Origin: CAZUHK01 sp964620345
GTDB lineage: Bacteria > Planctomycetota > Phycisphaerae > Phycisphaerales > Zrk34
Assembly (NCBI GenBank): GCA_964620345.1
Contig: CAZUHK010000072.1
Span: 1-14,053, forward strand
Direction: 5' to 3'
DNA length: 14,053 nucleotides
Part shown: positions 1 to 6,556 of the stretch, one piece after another
How the letters are laid out: each line of letters opens with the position of its first letter
Position numbering within the stretch: position 1 is the stretch's first letter
Made by a program: the position numbers and the translations under genes
The notes under the pieces: generated by a model
The model's database searches: none
What the model saw: the letters and a program-made list of their open reading frames with translations, nothing else
What the model was told of the DNA's origin: nothing

Positions 1-28
1 CACACCTTGTCCCGAAGGGCAAGGTGTG
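1..28. repeat. Hairpin 1 of a twin-hairpin element
   Basis: An inverted repeat with outer arms CACACCTTG and CAAGGTGTG. One T-G position (a wobble on the plus strand, a mismatch on the minus strand) is followed by two more C-G pairs, closing a CGAA loop (plus) or TTCG loop (minus, C-TTCG-G). It begins at the first base of the window, so it may extend further left. It lies downstream of the minus-strand permease gene, but no T-run follows on either visible side, so it is not a textbook intrinsic terminator. Confidence 0.75.
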
Positions 29-46
29 ATGGCGTCCGCACTCCCG

Positions 47-77
47 CACACCTTGCCGCTAAAGCGGACAAGGTGTG
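47..77. repeat. Hairpin 2 of a twin-hairpin element
   Basis: It has the same 9-base outer arms as the hairpin at 1-28 (CACACCTTG and CAAGGTGTG) but a different inner stem, CCGC and GCGG around a TAAA loop, with one bulged A at 68. It lies 18 bases from the first hairpin and about 30 bases beyond the stop codon of the permease gene. Position suggests a role in mRNA 3'-end formation or stability, or a dispersed repeat. No T-run follows. Confidence 0.75.
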
Positions 78-106
78 GCACCCACGCCGGGCCGCTGAAA
101 GTTGCT

Positions 107-1441
107 CTAGCGTTTCTGCATCCGTCGCGCGATCGCGTGCCATACCAGGCCGGCGGCAATGCATGCGCCGCCCGCGGCCATGGTGGGCCAGGGGATGAAC
201 GCCGCCAGACCGATGCAGCCGAGCAGGCCCAGCCGCGCGAAGGCGCGGGGGTACAGCCGATGCTCGGCCGGCAGGCGCAGCGCCGCGGCGTTGGTCAGGC
301 CGTAGTACAGCAGCACGGTGAACGCGCTGAAGGTCCAGGTGGTTTTCACATCGCCGATCATCGCCAGGCCACCGATGAGCAGGGCGACGGCGATGACTGC
401 GGCGGTGGGCGTGGTGCCGGTCGTGTTGAGCGTGGCGAGCTTGGCGGGCATGTCGCCGCGTCGGCCCATCGCCAGCGCGACGCGCGACAGGCCGAGGATG
501 AGGTTGAGCAGCACGCCGATCATCGCCAGCGCCGCGCCGATCGTCACGGCCCAGACCAACCCGGGCAACTGCCACGCGCGAGCGACCCACTCAAGCGGCG
601 CGGTCTGCATGTCGTGGCGCGGCCCTGGGAGCCAATCGCTGGCGCTGGCGCCCACGACGATGATGCTCACCATCGTGTAAAGCACAGCGGTTACCACGAG
701 CGTCAGGATCACCGCGCGCGGAATCGTGCGGCGTGGATCGTTGACCTCCTCGCCCAGCGTCGCGATGCGGCCGTAGCCGGTGAACGCCACGAACGCCAAC
801 GCCGCGGCGTGAAGGATGCCGGCCAGTCCCGGACCGGGCCGGGCCGCATCGGGCGCGTCGTCCGGCACGGACCCGGGGTTGAACGACTCGAACCGGAAAA
901 CCCCCACGCAGATGAACGTCACCAACACCGCCAGCGTCAGCGTCACCAGCACCGCGTTGACCTGGTTCGATCGGCGCAGGCCCGCGAGCACCAGCACGCT
1001 CAGCAGCGCGACGATGCCGCCGCCGACCAGCCGCAACGCCATCGGCCCGCCGGCCGGATCGACACCCGCCCACGGCAGCAGGTATGCCCCGACGCCCAGC
1101 GCCGCGGTCGCCGCCGATGCGCTCTTGGCCAGCAGGAACAGCCACCCGGCCGTGAAGCCCGCGGCGGGATGCAGGAAGCGATAGCCGTACTCGTACGTGC
1201 CGCCCGCGACCGGATGCGCCGCGGCGAGTTGGGCGCTGCTCAGTCCATTGCACAGCGCGACGAACGCCGCGAGCCCGATCGCCAGCGGCGCCGCCTGCCC
1301 CAGCGCCGGATCGCCTCCGCCGGCGACGACCACCACCAGCCCGATCGACACGAACACGCCGGTGCCCAGGATCGACCCCAGCCCCAGCAGCACCGCGCCC
1401 GGCACGCCGAGCTCGCGCTGGAGTGTGCGATGGTCCGTCAT
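107..1441 (-). CDS. APC-superfamily amino acid permease
   Basis: A 444-residue, strongly hydrophobic protein with about 12 predicted membrane spans, the usual size for inner-membrane amino acid/polyamine/organocation (APC) transporters. Near the N-terminus is the glycine-rich broken first helix (GLGSILGTGVFV, about residues 20-31). In the middle is the family signature AFTGYGRIATLGEEVNDP followed by RRTIPRA, which resembles the F-GY-EE-NP-R-IP pattern of the YfnA/cationic amino acid transporter group. The substrate cannot be read from sequence; a proton-coupled amino acid importer is the likely role. I chose the ATG at 1441 because it gives a normal short cytosolic N-terminus (MTDHRTLQ) and has a -10-like box 6 bases upstream. 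A longer in-frame start at 1489 exists but adds an arginine-rich stretch unlike the family. The gene is divergent from the oxidoreductase at 1543. Confidence 0.9.
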   Translation of the reverse strand: MTDHRTLQRELGVPGAVLLGLGSILGTGVFVSIGLVVVVAGGGDPALGQAAPLAIGLAAFVALCNGLSSAQLAAAHPVAGGTYEYGYRFLHPAAGFTAGWLFLLAKSASAATAALGVGAYLLPWAGVDPAGGPMALRLVGGGIVALLSVLVLAGLRRSNQVNAVLVTLTLAVLVTFICVGVFRFESFNPGSVPDDAPDAARPGPGLAGILHAAALAFVAFTGYGRIATLGEEVNDPRRTIPRAVILTLVVTAVLYTMVSIIVVGASASDWLPGPRHDMQTAPLEWVARAWQLPGLVWAVTIGAALAMIGVLLNLILGLSRVALAMGRRGDMPAKLATLNTTGTTPTAAVIAVALLIGGLAMIGDVKTTWTFSAFTVLLYYGLTNAAALRLPAEHRLYPRAFARLGLLGCIGLAAFIPWPTMAAGGACIAAGLVWHAIARRMQKR

Positions 1442-1447
1442 GGCCGA

Positions 1448-1453
1448 AGTGTA
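1448..1453 (-). promoter_or_regulatory. Probable -10 box of the permease (leaderless transcript)
   Basis: TACACT on the minus strand ends 6 bases before the permease ATG. If it is the -10 element, transcription would start at or next to the A of the ATG, giving a leaderless mRNA. This would fit the lack of a Shine-Dalgarno sequence there. I see no good -35 at 16-18 bases. Confidence 0.4.
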
Positions 1454-1480
1454 GCTGATCCGCCGCTCGCGACTTCGCGC

Positions 1481-1508
1481 TTGCCCCACGCCGCCACCGT
1501 GCTACCCT
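1481..1508 (+). promoter_or_regulatory. Probable sigma70-type promoter of the oxidoreductase gene
   Basis: TTGCCC (1481-1486) and TACCCT (1503-1508) are separated by 16 bases. The predicted start near 1515 would give a leader of roughly 28 bases containing the GGAG ribosome-binding site at 1531-1534. Both boxes are GC-shifted versions of the consensus, as expected in a high-GC genome. Confidence 0.45.
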
Positions 1509-1542
1509 CGCCGGCGCCGACCCCCACGATGGAGTTTTCACC

Positions 1543-2556
1543 ATGAGCGATCCACTGCGCCTCGCCCTGCTGGGCTGCGGCGGGATCATGAACAAGCACG
1601 CCGGGCAATCCGCGGCGATTTCCGAAGTTCAGATCGTCGGCTTGTGCGATACGGTCGAGCCCAACATGGATCGGCTGATCGACCGATCGCTGAGCCACAT
1701 GGATGCGCCCCCGCCGAAGTTCGACGACGCGGCGACGATGTATGCCCAGACCCGGCCCGACGCGGTCGTGATCGCCACGCCCCACACGCTGCACTACGAC
1801 CACACCGTGCAGGCGCTCGATGCCGGCTGCCACATCCTCATGGAAAAGCCGATGGTCACCGACCTCAAGCACGCGGTCGACCTCGAGCGGCGTGTCCACG
1901 AATCAGGCAAGGTGTTCTGCATCGCCTACAACACGCCGTGCTCGGTCGAGTTTCACAAGCTGCGCCAGATGATCCGCGGCAAGGAGCTGGGCGAGCTGAA
2001 GGTGGTCAACCTTTACCTCAGCCAGCCGTGGTACTACTTGACCAAAGGCAGTTGGCGGCAGGATCCGGCGTTGTCCGGCGGGGGGCAGATGTACGACTCG
2101 GGCGCCCACGCGCTCAACTCGCTGTGCTGGGCCGTCGAGCAGGACGTGGCCGAGGTCTTCGCCTTCGTCGATCAGCTCGACACGGCCGTGGACATCAACG
2201 GCGTGGCGTCGATCAAGTTCGCCAACGGCACGATGGCCTCGATCGCGATCACCGGCCAGGGGCCAAGCGGGGCGCACAGCGCGTGGATCTTCGAGTACGG
2301 CAAGGTCGAGCTGGACCCCTGGAACGCCGGCTGGATCAACATCACCGCCGGCTCGGCCGACCACCCCAAAGGCCAGAAGGTCAAGTACCCCGTGCTCGAA
2401 GGCGCCGATGGCCAACCGCTGAGCAACTTCGTCGACGCCGTCCTCGGCCGCGCCGAGCCGCGCACCACAGCACGCCACGGCGTGATCCAGAGCCAGCTCA
2501 TGGACGCGATCTACCGCAGCGCCCGAACCGGCCAGCCCGCCCAACCCTCGGCGTGA
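1543..2556 (+). CDS. Gfo/Idh/MocA-family oxidoreductase
   Basis: A 337-residue NAD(P)-dependent oxidoreductase of the glucose-fructose oxidoreductase / inositol dehydrogenase / MocA family, the usual length. The N-terminal Rossmann fold has the dinucleotide motif GCGGIMNKHAG (11-21). It is followed by the characteristic EKPM (101-104), whose lysine binds cofactor and substrate, and by the C-terminal-domain motif GGGQMYDSGAHALN (179-192), whose D and H are the usual active-site positions. Substrates of the family are sugars, inositols and their derivatives; the exact one is not evident. The ATG is well supported by GGAG at 1531-1534, 8 bases upstream. It is divergent from the permease and convergent with the prepilin operon (41-base gap). 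A bacterial polyol or sugar catabolic role is likely, but no pathway partner is adjacent. Confidence 0.92.
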   Translation: MSDPLRLALLGCGGIMNKHAGQSAAISEVQIVGLCDTVEPNMDRLIDRSLSHMDAPPPKFDDAATMYAQTRPDAVVIATPHTLHYDHTVQALDAGCHILMEKPMVTDLKHAVDLERRVHESGKVFCIAYNTPCSVEFHKLRQMIRGKELGELKVVNLYLSQPWYYLTKGSWRQDPALSGGGQMYDSGAHALNSLCWAVEQDVAEVFAFVDQLDTAVDINGVASIKFANGTMASIAITGQGPSGAHSAWIFEYGKVELDPWNAGWINITAGSADHPKGQKVKYPVLEGADGQPLSNFVDAVLGRAEPRTTARHGVIQSQLMDAIYRSARTGQPAQPSA

Positions 2557-2597
2557 GTTTCCCCATTGAGCGCCGCGGCTTGCCCCGCTTGGCACGT

Positions 2598-3371
2598 TCA
2601 ATCATCGTCGCGCTGCGCCACCGCATTGTCGCCGCCGTAGCCCGCGTCCAGGTCCTGGAGGATCTCGTCCATCTCCGTGGGCACATGCGCCGGATCATCG
2701 GTCGGCAGCGACAGGTGTTCGTCTTCGTTGTCGAAGCTGGCCGCCGAGCCATCGACGTAAGCGGCGTTGACGGGATTGCCATTGTGGTTGGACCGCGCCC
2801 CGGCCGGGTTCGCGGAGATCGCGTTGAGATCGAACACCAGCGTCCGGGCCGGCCGGCCCAGCGCGTTTTTGCCCAGCGTGTCCAGTTGCGCACCGCCGTC
2901 GGTCTCGTCGAGCTGCCGGTAGCCGTAGGAGCAGAACACCGGATCGGCGCTGCCCGCGTCGCGCAACTGGTCGAGCTCCTCCGTGGGGTCGGCCGAGTCG
3001 TCGCCGGGGCAGAAGAACGCCGCGGCGCTGAAATCCCCCTGCCCAAAGAGCAGGCCCAGGGCCATGAACGTCGGCTCGTCGTCGATCTCGGTGCGAAGCT
3101 GATTGGTGAACATCGTCGGGGGCGTGAAGAACTCCGCGCTGGTCGGGCCGTGCGGGATCATCTCCTGCTCCATGTCGTACATTATGACCGCCTTGGCCAG
3201 TTGGCTGACGTTGGACATGCAGGTGGTCTGCACCGCCAGTTGCCGCGCCTTGCCCAGCGAGGGGATGAGAATCCCCAGCAGCAGCGCGATGATGGAAATC
3301 ACCACCAACAGCTCGACCAGCGTGAAACCGGCGCGAACCGGTCGCAGCGATACTGGATTGCGATCACGCAT
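2598..3371 (-). CDS. Prepilin-type N-terminal cleavage/methylation domain protein 1
   Basis: A 257-residue type IV pilin-like / pseudopilin-like protein. A short basic leader ends in G15, followed by FTLVELLVV: the prepilin peptidase would cut between G15 and F16, and the glutamate at mature position 5 (E20) is present. The hydrophobic helix runs to about residue 38. The C-terminal globular part has CPGDD (121-125), an SNHNG segment near 195-199 and VDG at 206-208, reminiscent of the many planctomycete prepilin-like (DUF1559-type) proteins. It is a diverged paralogue of the next gene upstream (3452-4207), sharing the FCPG-D motif and a cysteine just after the helix (C51). The ATG at 3371 has a clear AGGAG at 3378-3382, 6 bases away; a longer frame starting at 3455 would bury the leader. 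Function is likely a surface or secretion-system-associated pseudopilin; the exact role is unknown. Confidence 0.88.
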   Translation of the reverse strand: MRDRNPVSLRPVRAGFTLVELLVVISIIALLLGILIPSLGKARQLAVQTTCMSNVSQLAKAVIMYDMEQEMIPHGPTSAEFFTPPTMFTNQLRTEIDDEPTFMALGLLFGQGDFSAAAFFCPGDDSADPTEELDQLRDAGSADPVFCSYGYRQLDETDGGAQLDTLGKNALGRPARTLVFDLNAISANPAGARSNHNGNPVNAAYVDGSAASFDNEDEHLSLPTDDPAHVPTEMDEILQDLDAGYGGDNAVAQRDDD

Positions 3372-3410
3372 CGGCGACTCCTGAACGTAACAGTATGACG
3401 CCTCCGGCCC

Positions 3411-3443
3411 GGCGGCGGTCGCCGCCTGCAAGGCGTGCAGGCG
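3411..3443 (-). other. Two overlapping, mutually exclusive hairpins between the prepilin genes
   Basis: Stem B pairs 3423-3430 with 3436-3443 (8 base pairs, 5-base loop). Stem A pairs 3411-3416 with 3421-3426 (6 base pairs, 4-base loop). They share 3423-3426, so only one can form fully. On the minus-strand transcript B is made first. The 80-base gap also contains the ribosome-binding site of prepilin 1. Either stem could set the relative level of the two proteins, but GC-rich DNA forms such stems easily by chance. Confidence 0.4.
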
Positions 3444-3451
3444 CGGCGTGC

Positions 3452-4207
3452 TCACCGCAGCGCGTCGGCGGCCTCGAAGGCCTGGAGGATCAGCTCGGGC
3501 GACTCCTGGATCGGGTTCTGGATCCCATCGACGGTGAATACACCGGCGGTGTTCTCGTGACCGACGACCGAGCTGTCCAGGTTCAGCACATTGACACGCT
3601 GCTGGTCGTGGTGGGTGCGGCTGTACACGCCGAACGTCGGACCCAACTGCGGGTGGGCGAGGAAATTGGTGTCCATCGCGATGGCGGTGAGCGGTTGCCC
3701 GTCGCGATTTGTGTCGTGGTTGGTGAGCTTCAGTGGCGTGGGCGTATCGCCGGGGAACGGCGCCGAGCCGTGGCGATACCAGTAGCTGGACTGCACCTGG
3801 TCGCGGCCGAAGCGGGCCAGCTCCTCGGCGGCGATGAGCGTCTGGTCCGACCCGGGGCAGAAGATCGCCTCGGGGTTCTCGCTGAGGTAGCTTTCCACGG
3901 CCAGGCCCAGACCCACGGTTCGGCCGCTGGTCATCGCCACGACGCTGGTGACCATGCCCTCGAAGAGGTAGAAGTCCGCCGGGGCGACCTGGCCGGTCGG
4001 GTCCGGGCCGTAGGGAATCGCGCCGTCGTAGTCGTGGGCGTAGGCGGTGTTGGCGATGCCGATCTGCTTGAGGTTGGACCGGCAGGCGATGTACGCGGCC
4101 TGCTCCCTGGCCCGGCCCAACGCCGGCACGATGATGCCCAGCAGCAGCCCGATCAGGGCTACCACCACCAGCAGTTCGACAAGCGTAAAACCGCGCGGGC
4201 TCAGCAT
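3452..4207 (-). CDS. Prepilin-type N-terminal cleavage/methylation domain protein 2
   Basis: A 251-residue pilin-like protein. The leader is only six residues (MLSPRG), then FTLVELLVVVALIGLLLG; cleavage would fall between G6 and F7 with E11 as the conserved glutamate +5. Next comes an amphipathic continuation of the helix and a cysteine (C42), then a globular domain with FCPGSD (116-121) and a C-terminal RTHHDQQRVNVLNLDSS segment (197-213). The cysteine spacing (42/117) parallels that of prepilin 1 (51/121), which hints at a shared disulfide and a tandem duplication. The ATG at 4207 is 4 bases after the TGA of the PEP-CTERM gene, so translation is probably coupled; no strong Shine-Dalgarno sequence is visible. 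The 4354 in-frame start would only add arginine/tryptophan-rich antisense-like sequence and is rejected. Confidence 0.88.
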   Translation of the reverse strand: MLSPRGFTLVELLVVVALIGLLLGIIVPALGRAREQAAYIACRSNLKQIGIANTAYAHDYDGAIPYGPDPTGQVAPADFYLFEGMVTSVVAMTSGRTVGLGLAVESYLSENPEAIFCPGSDQTLIAAEELARFGRDQVQSSYWYRHGSAPFPGDTPTPLKLTNHDTNRDGQPLTAIAMDTNFLAHPQLGPTFGVYSRTHHDQQRVNVLNLDSSVVGHENTAGVFTVDGIQNPIQESPELILQAFEAADALR

Positions 4208-4211
4208 GCGA

Positions 4212-4946
4212 TCAGTGTAGGCGACGCCGCAGCAGCGCGACGCCGCCCAGCGCCACCAGCGCCAGCGACGTCGGCTCGGGCGTGATGACAACCCGGTCGA
4301 TCGTGAACGACTGGCGGTCGGCCGGGTCGAATGCGTTGCCGTTGGTCGAAACAAATGCGATGCCGATCGCGTGCCCGGCCCAGAAGTCGGCGGCCTGCAC
4401 CTGGCCGCTGCTGACCTGCGCGGACTTGAGCATCAGCGATTCGAGTGTGCCGGCGGTGATCGTCGCGCTGTCGACCAGGAACGCATCGTCCAGCGACCGG
4501 CTCGGGTCGCCCGCGGGCTGGTAGAACAAACGCATCTGCAACGAGGCGTTGTCCGGCGGGGGGCTGGAAAACTGCGTGTCGCTGGTCTTACCCAGAAGGG
4601 CGCTGGCGTTGTACGTGACGCCCGGCTGAAACGTGTCGGTCGAGACCTGCCAGATCGCGATGTTGTCCGACGCGGGCACCGCCGCGAGGAACGCCGCCTG
4701 ACCGCCATCGACGTTGCTGATCGTGTTGATGCCGGTGAGGTTGGTGAAGATGCCGTTGAGCTGATCGCCGCCGGAGCTCGGCAGCGCGGTTTCTTCCCAG
4801 TCGGGGATTTCCGGCGTGGCGAACGCGGTGGGGTCGACAAACGGGTCTTCAAACGAGGCGTTGAGCAGCGATACGTTCGCCCAGGCCCCGGTCGCCACGG
4901 TGCCCATCACGGCGGCCCACATGCACATCCATCGGATATTGCCCAT
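4212..4946 (-). CDS. PEP-CTERM sorting-domain exported protein
   Basis: A 244-residue exported protein. Residues 1-23 form a signal peptide ending AWA, giving a mature start near N24. The mature part begins with LLNASFEDP and has W- and G-rich stretches (NVDGGQAAFL, IWQVSTDTFQPGVTYNASALLG) typical of galactose-binding-like jelly-roll domains found in such proteins. The C-terminus (222-244) is a classical PEP-CTERM tail: TPEPTS, a hydrophobic helix LALVALGGVALL and a basic end RRRLH. In PEP-CTERM systems an exosortase recognises this tail; no exosortase gene is in the window. It is the first gene of the operon with the two prepilin-like genes. The ATG at 4946 is preceded by a purine-rich GGGAAGAG. 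Its ligand is unknown. Confidence 0.9.
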   Translation of the reverse strand: MGNIRWMCMWAAVMGTVATGAWANVSLLNASFEDPFVDPTAFATPEIPDWEETALPSSGGDQLNGIFTNLTGINTISNVDGGQAAFLAAVPASDNIAIWQVSTDTFQPGVTYNASALLGKTSDTQFSSPPPDNASLQMRLFYQPAGDPSRSLDDAFLVDSATITAGTLESLMLKSAQVSSGQVQAADFWAGHAIGIAFVSTNGNAFDPADRQSFTIDRVVITPEPTSLALVALGGVALLRRRLH

Positions 4947-4990
4947 CGCGTCTCTTCCCTTATGTTTCGCGGTCAGATTGATCTCTCTCG

Positions 4991-5013
4991 TCGCGCCGCA
5001 ACGCGCGGCGCGA
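4991..5013 (-). other. 9-bp hairpin at the predicted 5' end of the PEP-CTERM/prepilin mRNA
   Basis: TCGCGCCGC (4991-4999) is the perfect reverse complement of GCGGCGCGA (5005-5013), around a 5-base loop. The predicted transcription start (about 5013-5014, 7-8 bases from the -10 box) falls exactly at the edge of the stem, so the transcript would begin with a stable stem-loop. A 5'-terminal stem of this kind is known to protect some bacterial mRNAs from 5'-end-dependent decay. It does not cover the ribosome-binding site. Confidence 0.5.
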
Positions 5014-5020
5014 ACTGGAT

Positions 5021-5049
5021 ACTCTAGCCACCCGCCGGGCCGGTTCCAA
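5021..5049 (-). promoter_or_regulatory. Sigma70-type promoter of the PEP-CTERM/prepilin operon
   Basis: On the minus strand, TTGGAA (5044-5049) and TAGAGT (5021-5026) are separated by exactly 17 bases; each matches the consensus at 4 of 6 positions. The predicted start near 5014 gives a leader of about 68 bases. It lies between the ferredoxin reductase stop codon and the operon. Confidence 0.55.
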
Positions 5050-5065
5050 GTCGGCTCGTTGAGTA

Positions 5066-5083
5066 ATCGCGATCCATCGCGAT
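5066..5083. repeat. Two copies of the palindrome ATCGCGAT separated by CC
   Basis: ATCGCGAT occurs at 5066-5073 and 5076-5083. Each copy is its own reverse complement, so the pair is both a direct and an inverted repeat. It overlaps the first base after/of the reductase TGA and lies 16 bases upstream of the operon -35 box. It could be a short stem-loop ending the reductase transcript or a binding site for a dimeric regulator. Confidence 0.4.
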
Positions 5084-6456
5084 CAGCCGTCCAGGGCCGC
5101 GAGCATCTGATCGACGGTGGTGAAGTTGTCGCGCGGCTTGCCCAGGGCCTTGCCGCGGGCGATCTCGGCCGCGTCGATCTTCTTCCAGTCGTCGAACGTC
5201 ACCAGCCGCCCGGCCCGCGAGGCGATCAGCTTCTCCAACGCCTTGTGATCGCGCTGCGGCGCGGGGGTGAGTTGGTCCAGGTCGTCCAGCAACTGGGCGA
5301 CGGTTTCGTTGGAGTCGGCCTTGTTGGTGCCGATCAGCCCCGTCGCGCCGCGCTTGATCCAGCCGGTGCAGTACATCCCGTCGGCGCCTTTGACCCGGCC
5401 GTGAACGTTGGGGATGGTGCTGCGCTTGTCGTCGAACGGCACGCCCGGCAGCTTCACGCCGCGGTAGCCGACGCTGCGGAAGAACACGCCGCACGGGAAC
5501 TCGTATGTCTCGCCGGTGCCCTCGGCCCGCTGAGCGCCGGGCTCGCCGACCATCTGGTTCTTCTGCAGCACCACGCCTTCGACGCCGTCGTCGCCGAGGA
5601 TCTCGACGGGGCTGCGGTAGAACTGGAAGACGATTCTTCGCTTGGCCCCGGTGTCGCCGCGCGCCGCCAGTTCCTTCATGATCTCAAAGTTGCGGGCGTT
5701 GGTCTTGTTCTCGGGCAGCTCGAGCTCGGCCTGGTCGGTGTCGGTCAGCTCGAGGAAGTGCGGGTCGATGATCACATCGCAGCCCTCGATCTCGCCCAGC
5801 TCGCCGATCTCCTTGGGCGTGAACTTGGCCTGCACCGGCCCGCGCCGACCGATCACGTGAATCTCTTTCACGTTGCTCTGCCGCAGCGCCTCGACGGCGG
5901 GGCTGGCCATGTCGGTCTTGGCCAGCACGTCCGCTGAGAGCGCGAGGATGCGCGTCACGTCCATCGCGACGTTGCCCTGGCCGATCACCACCGCGACCTC
6001 GTGTGACAGGTCGAATTGCAGGTCCTGGAAGTCCGGGTGGCCGTTGTACCAGGCGCAGAAGCTGGTGGCGGTGTAGCTGCGCAGCAGGTCTTCGCCGGGG
6101 ATGCCCAGCTTGCGGTCGGTCGCGGCGCCGAAGGCGAAGATCACCGCGTCGAAGTATTCGCGCAGCTCCTCGACGCTGACGTGCTGGCCGATCGCCACGT
6201 TGCCCCAGAAGCTGAAGTCGCCCTGGGCGGCGGTCTTCTCGTAGATCTTGGTGACGTTGCGGATCTTGGCGTGATCGGGCGCGACGCCGAAGCGGACCAG
6301 GCCGAACGGCGTGGGCAGCTTCTCGAACATCGCCACGTGCACGTGGCGATCGCTCTTGAACAGGGCGTCGGCGGCGTAGAAGCCGCTGGGCCCCGACCCG
6401 ACGATCGCGACACGAAGGGGCATTTCGGGTGAACCGAGTGCGGGTGATTTGCTCAC
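5083..6456 (-). CDS. Ferredoxin--NADP(+) reductase, FprA/adrenodoxin reductase type
   Basis: With the start used here, a 457-residue flavoprotein, close to the length of mycobacterial FprA. It has the FAD-binding motif VAIVGSGPSGFYAA (16-29), the conserved FGLVRFGVAPDH stretch (51-62), the NADPH-binding VIGQGNVAMDV (157-167) and the C-terminal GWIKRG-TGLIGTNK segment, all typical of adrenodoxin reductase. It moves electrons between NADPH and ferredoxin in the cytoplasm. I prefer GTG at 6456 because GGAG (6467-6470) lies 10 bases upstream and about 25 bases after the predicted transcription start. The ATG at 6423 (446 residues, MPLRVAIVG) lacks a ribosome-binding site but is a plausible alternative. 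A still longer frame to 6729 runs into the divergent rdgB gene and is rejected. No ferredoxin gene is adjacent. Confidence 0.9.
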   Translation of the reverse strand: MSKSPALGSPEMPLRVAIVGSGPSGFYAADALFKSDRHVHVAMFEKLPTPFGLVRFGVAPDHAKIRNVTKIYEKTAAQGDFSFWGNVAIGQHVSVEELREYFDAVIFAFGAATDRKLGIPGEDLLRSYTATSFCAWYNGHPDFQDLQFDLSHEVAVVIGQGNVAMDVTRILALSADVLAKTDMASPAVEALRQSNVKEIHVIGRRGPVQAKFTPKEIGELGEIEGCDVIIDPHFLELTDTDQAELELPENKTNARNFEIMKELAARGDTGAKRRIVFQFYRSPVEILGDDGVEGVVLQKNQMVGEPGAQRAEGTGETYEFPCGVFFRSVGYRGVKLPGVPFDDKRSTIPNVHGRVKGADGMYCTGWIKRGATGLIGTNKADSNETVAQLLDDLDQLTPAPQRDHKALEKLIASRAGRLVTFDDWKKIDAAEIARGKALGKPRDNFTTVDQMLAALDG

Positions 6457-6500
6457 GTCAATGTTTCTCCGAAAAATCGGGCCGTGCGGGGGTGAAGGGG

Positions 6501-6528
6501 ATTGTAAGTCACCCCACCGTTGCCGCAA
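6501..6528 (-). promoter_or_regulatory. Promoter of the ferredoxin reductase gene
   Basis: On the minus strand, TTGCGG (6523-6528) and TACAAT (6501-6506) are separated by 16 bases. The -10 matches 5 of 6 consensus positions. The predicted start near 6494 leaves a short leader with the GGAG at 6467-6470. Its -35 overlaps that of rdgB. Confidence 0.55.
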
Positions 6529-6548
6529 CCGGATCGCCTGAGTACCTT
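6520..6548 (+). promoter_or_regulatory. Promoter of rdgB (probably leaderless)
   Basis: TTGCCG (6520-6525) and TACCTT (6543-6548) are separated by 17 bases. The -10 ends 8 bases before the ATG, so transcription would begin at or within about two bases of the start codon. There is no room for a Shine-Dalgarno sequence. Confidence 0.5.
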
Positions 6549-6556
6549 CGGCCGGC

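Noticed and set aside
1..77. Start of a CRISPR array
   Set aside because: Only two units, with differing cores and an 18-base gap, and no cas genes nearby; hairpin repeats fit better.
26..1546. 506-codon open frame on the plus strand opposite the permease
   Set aside because: Arginine/histidine/glutamine-rich composition with no domain; it is the antisense of a clear membrane transporter, a usual effect of high GC content.
1644..3398. 584-codon plus-strand frame spanning the oxidoreductase and a prepilin gene
   Set aside because: It overlaps the oxidoreductase in another frame and the prepilin gene on the other strand; the composition is that of a shadow frame (Arg/Ala/His).
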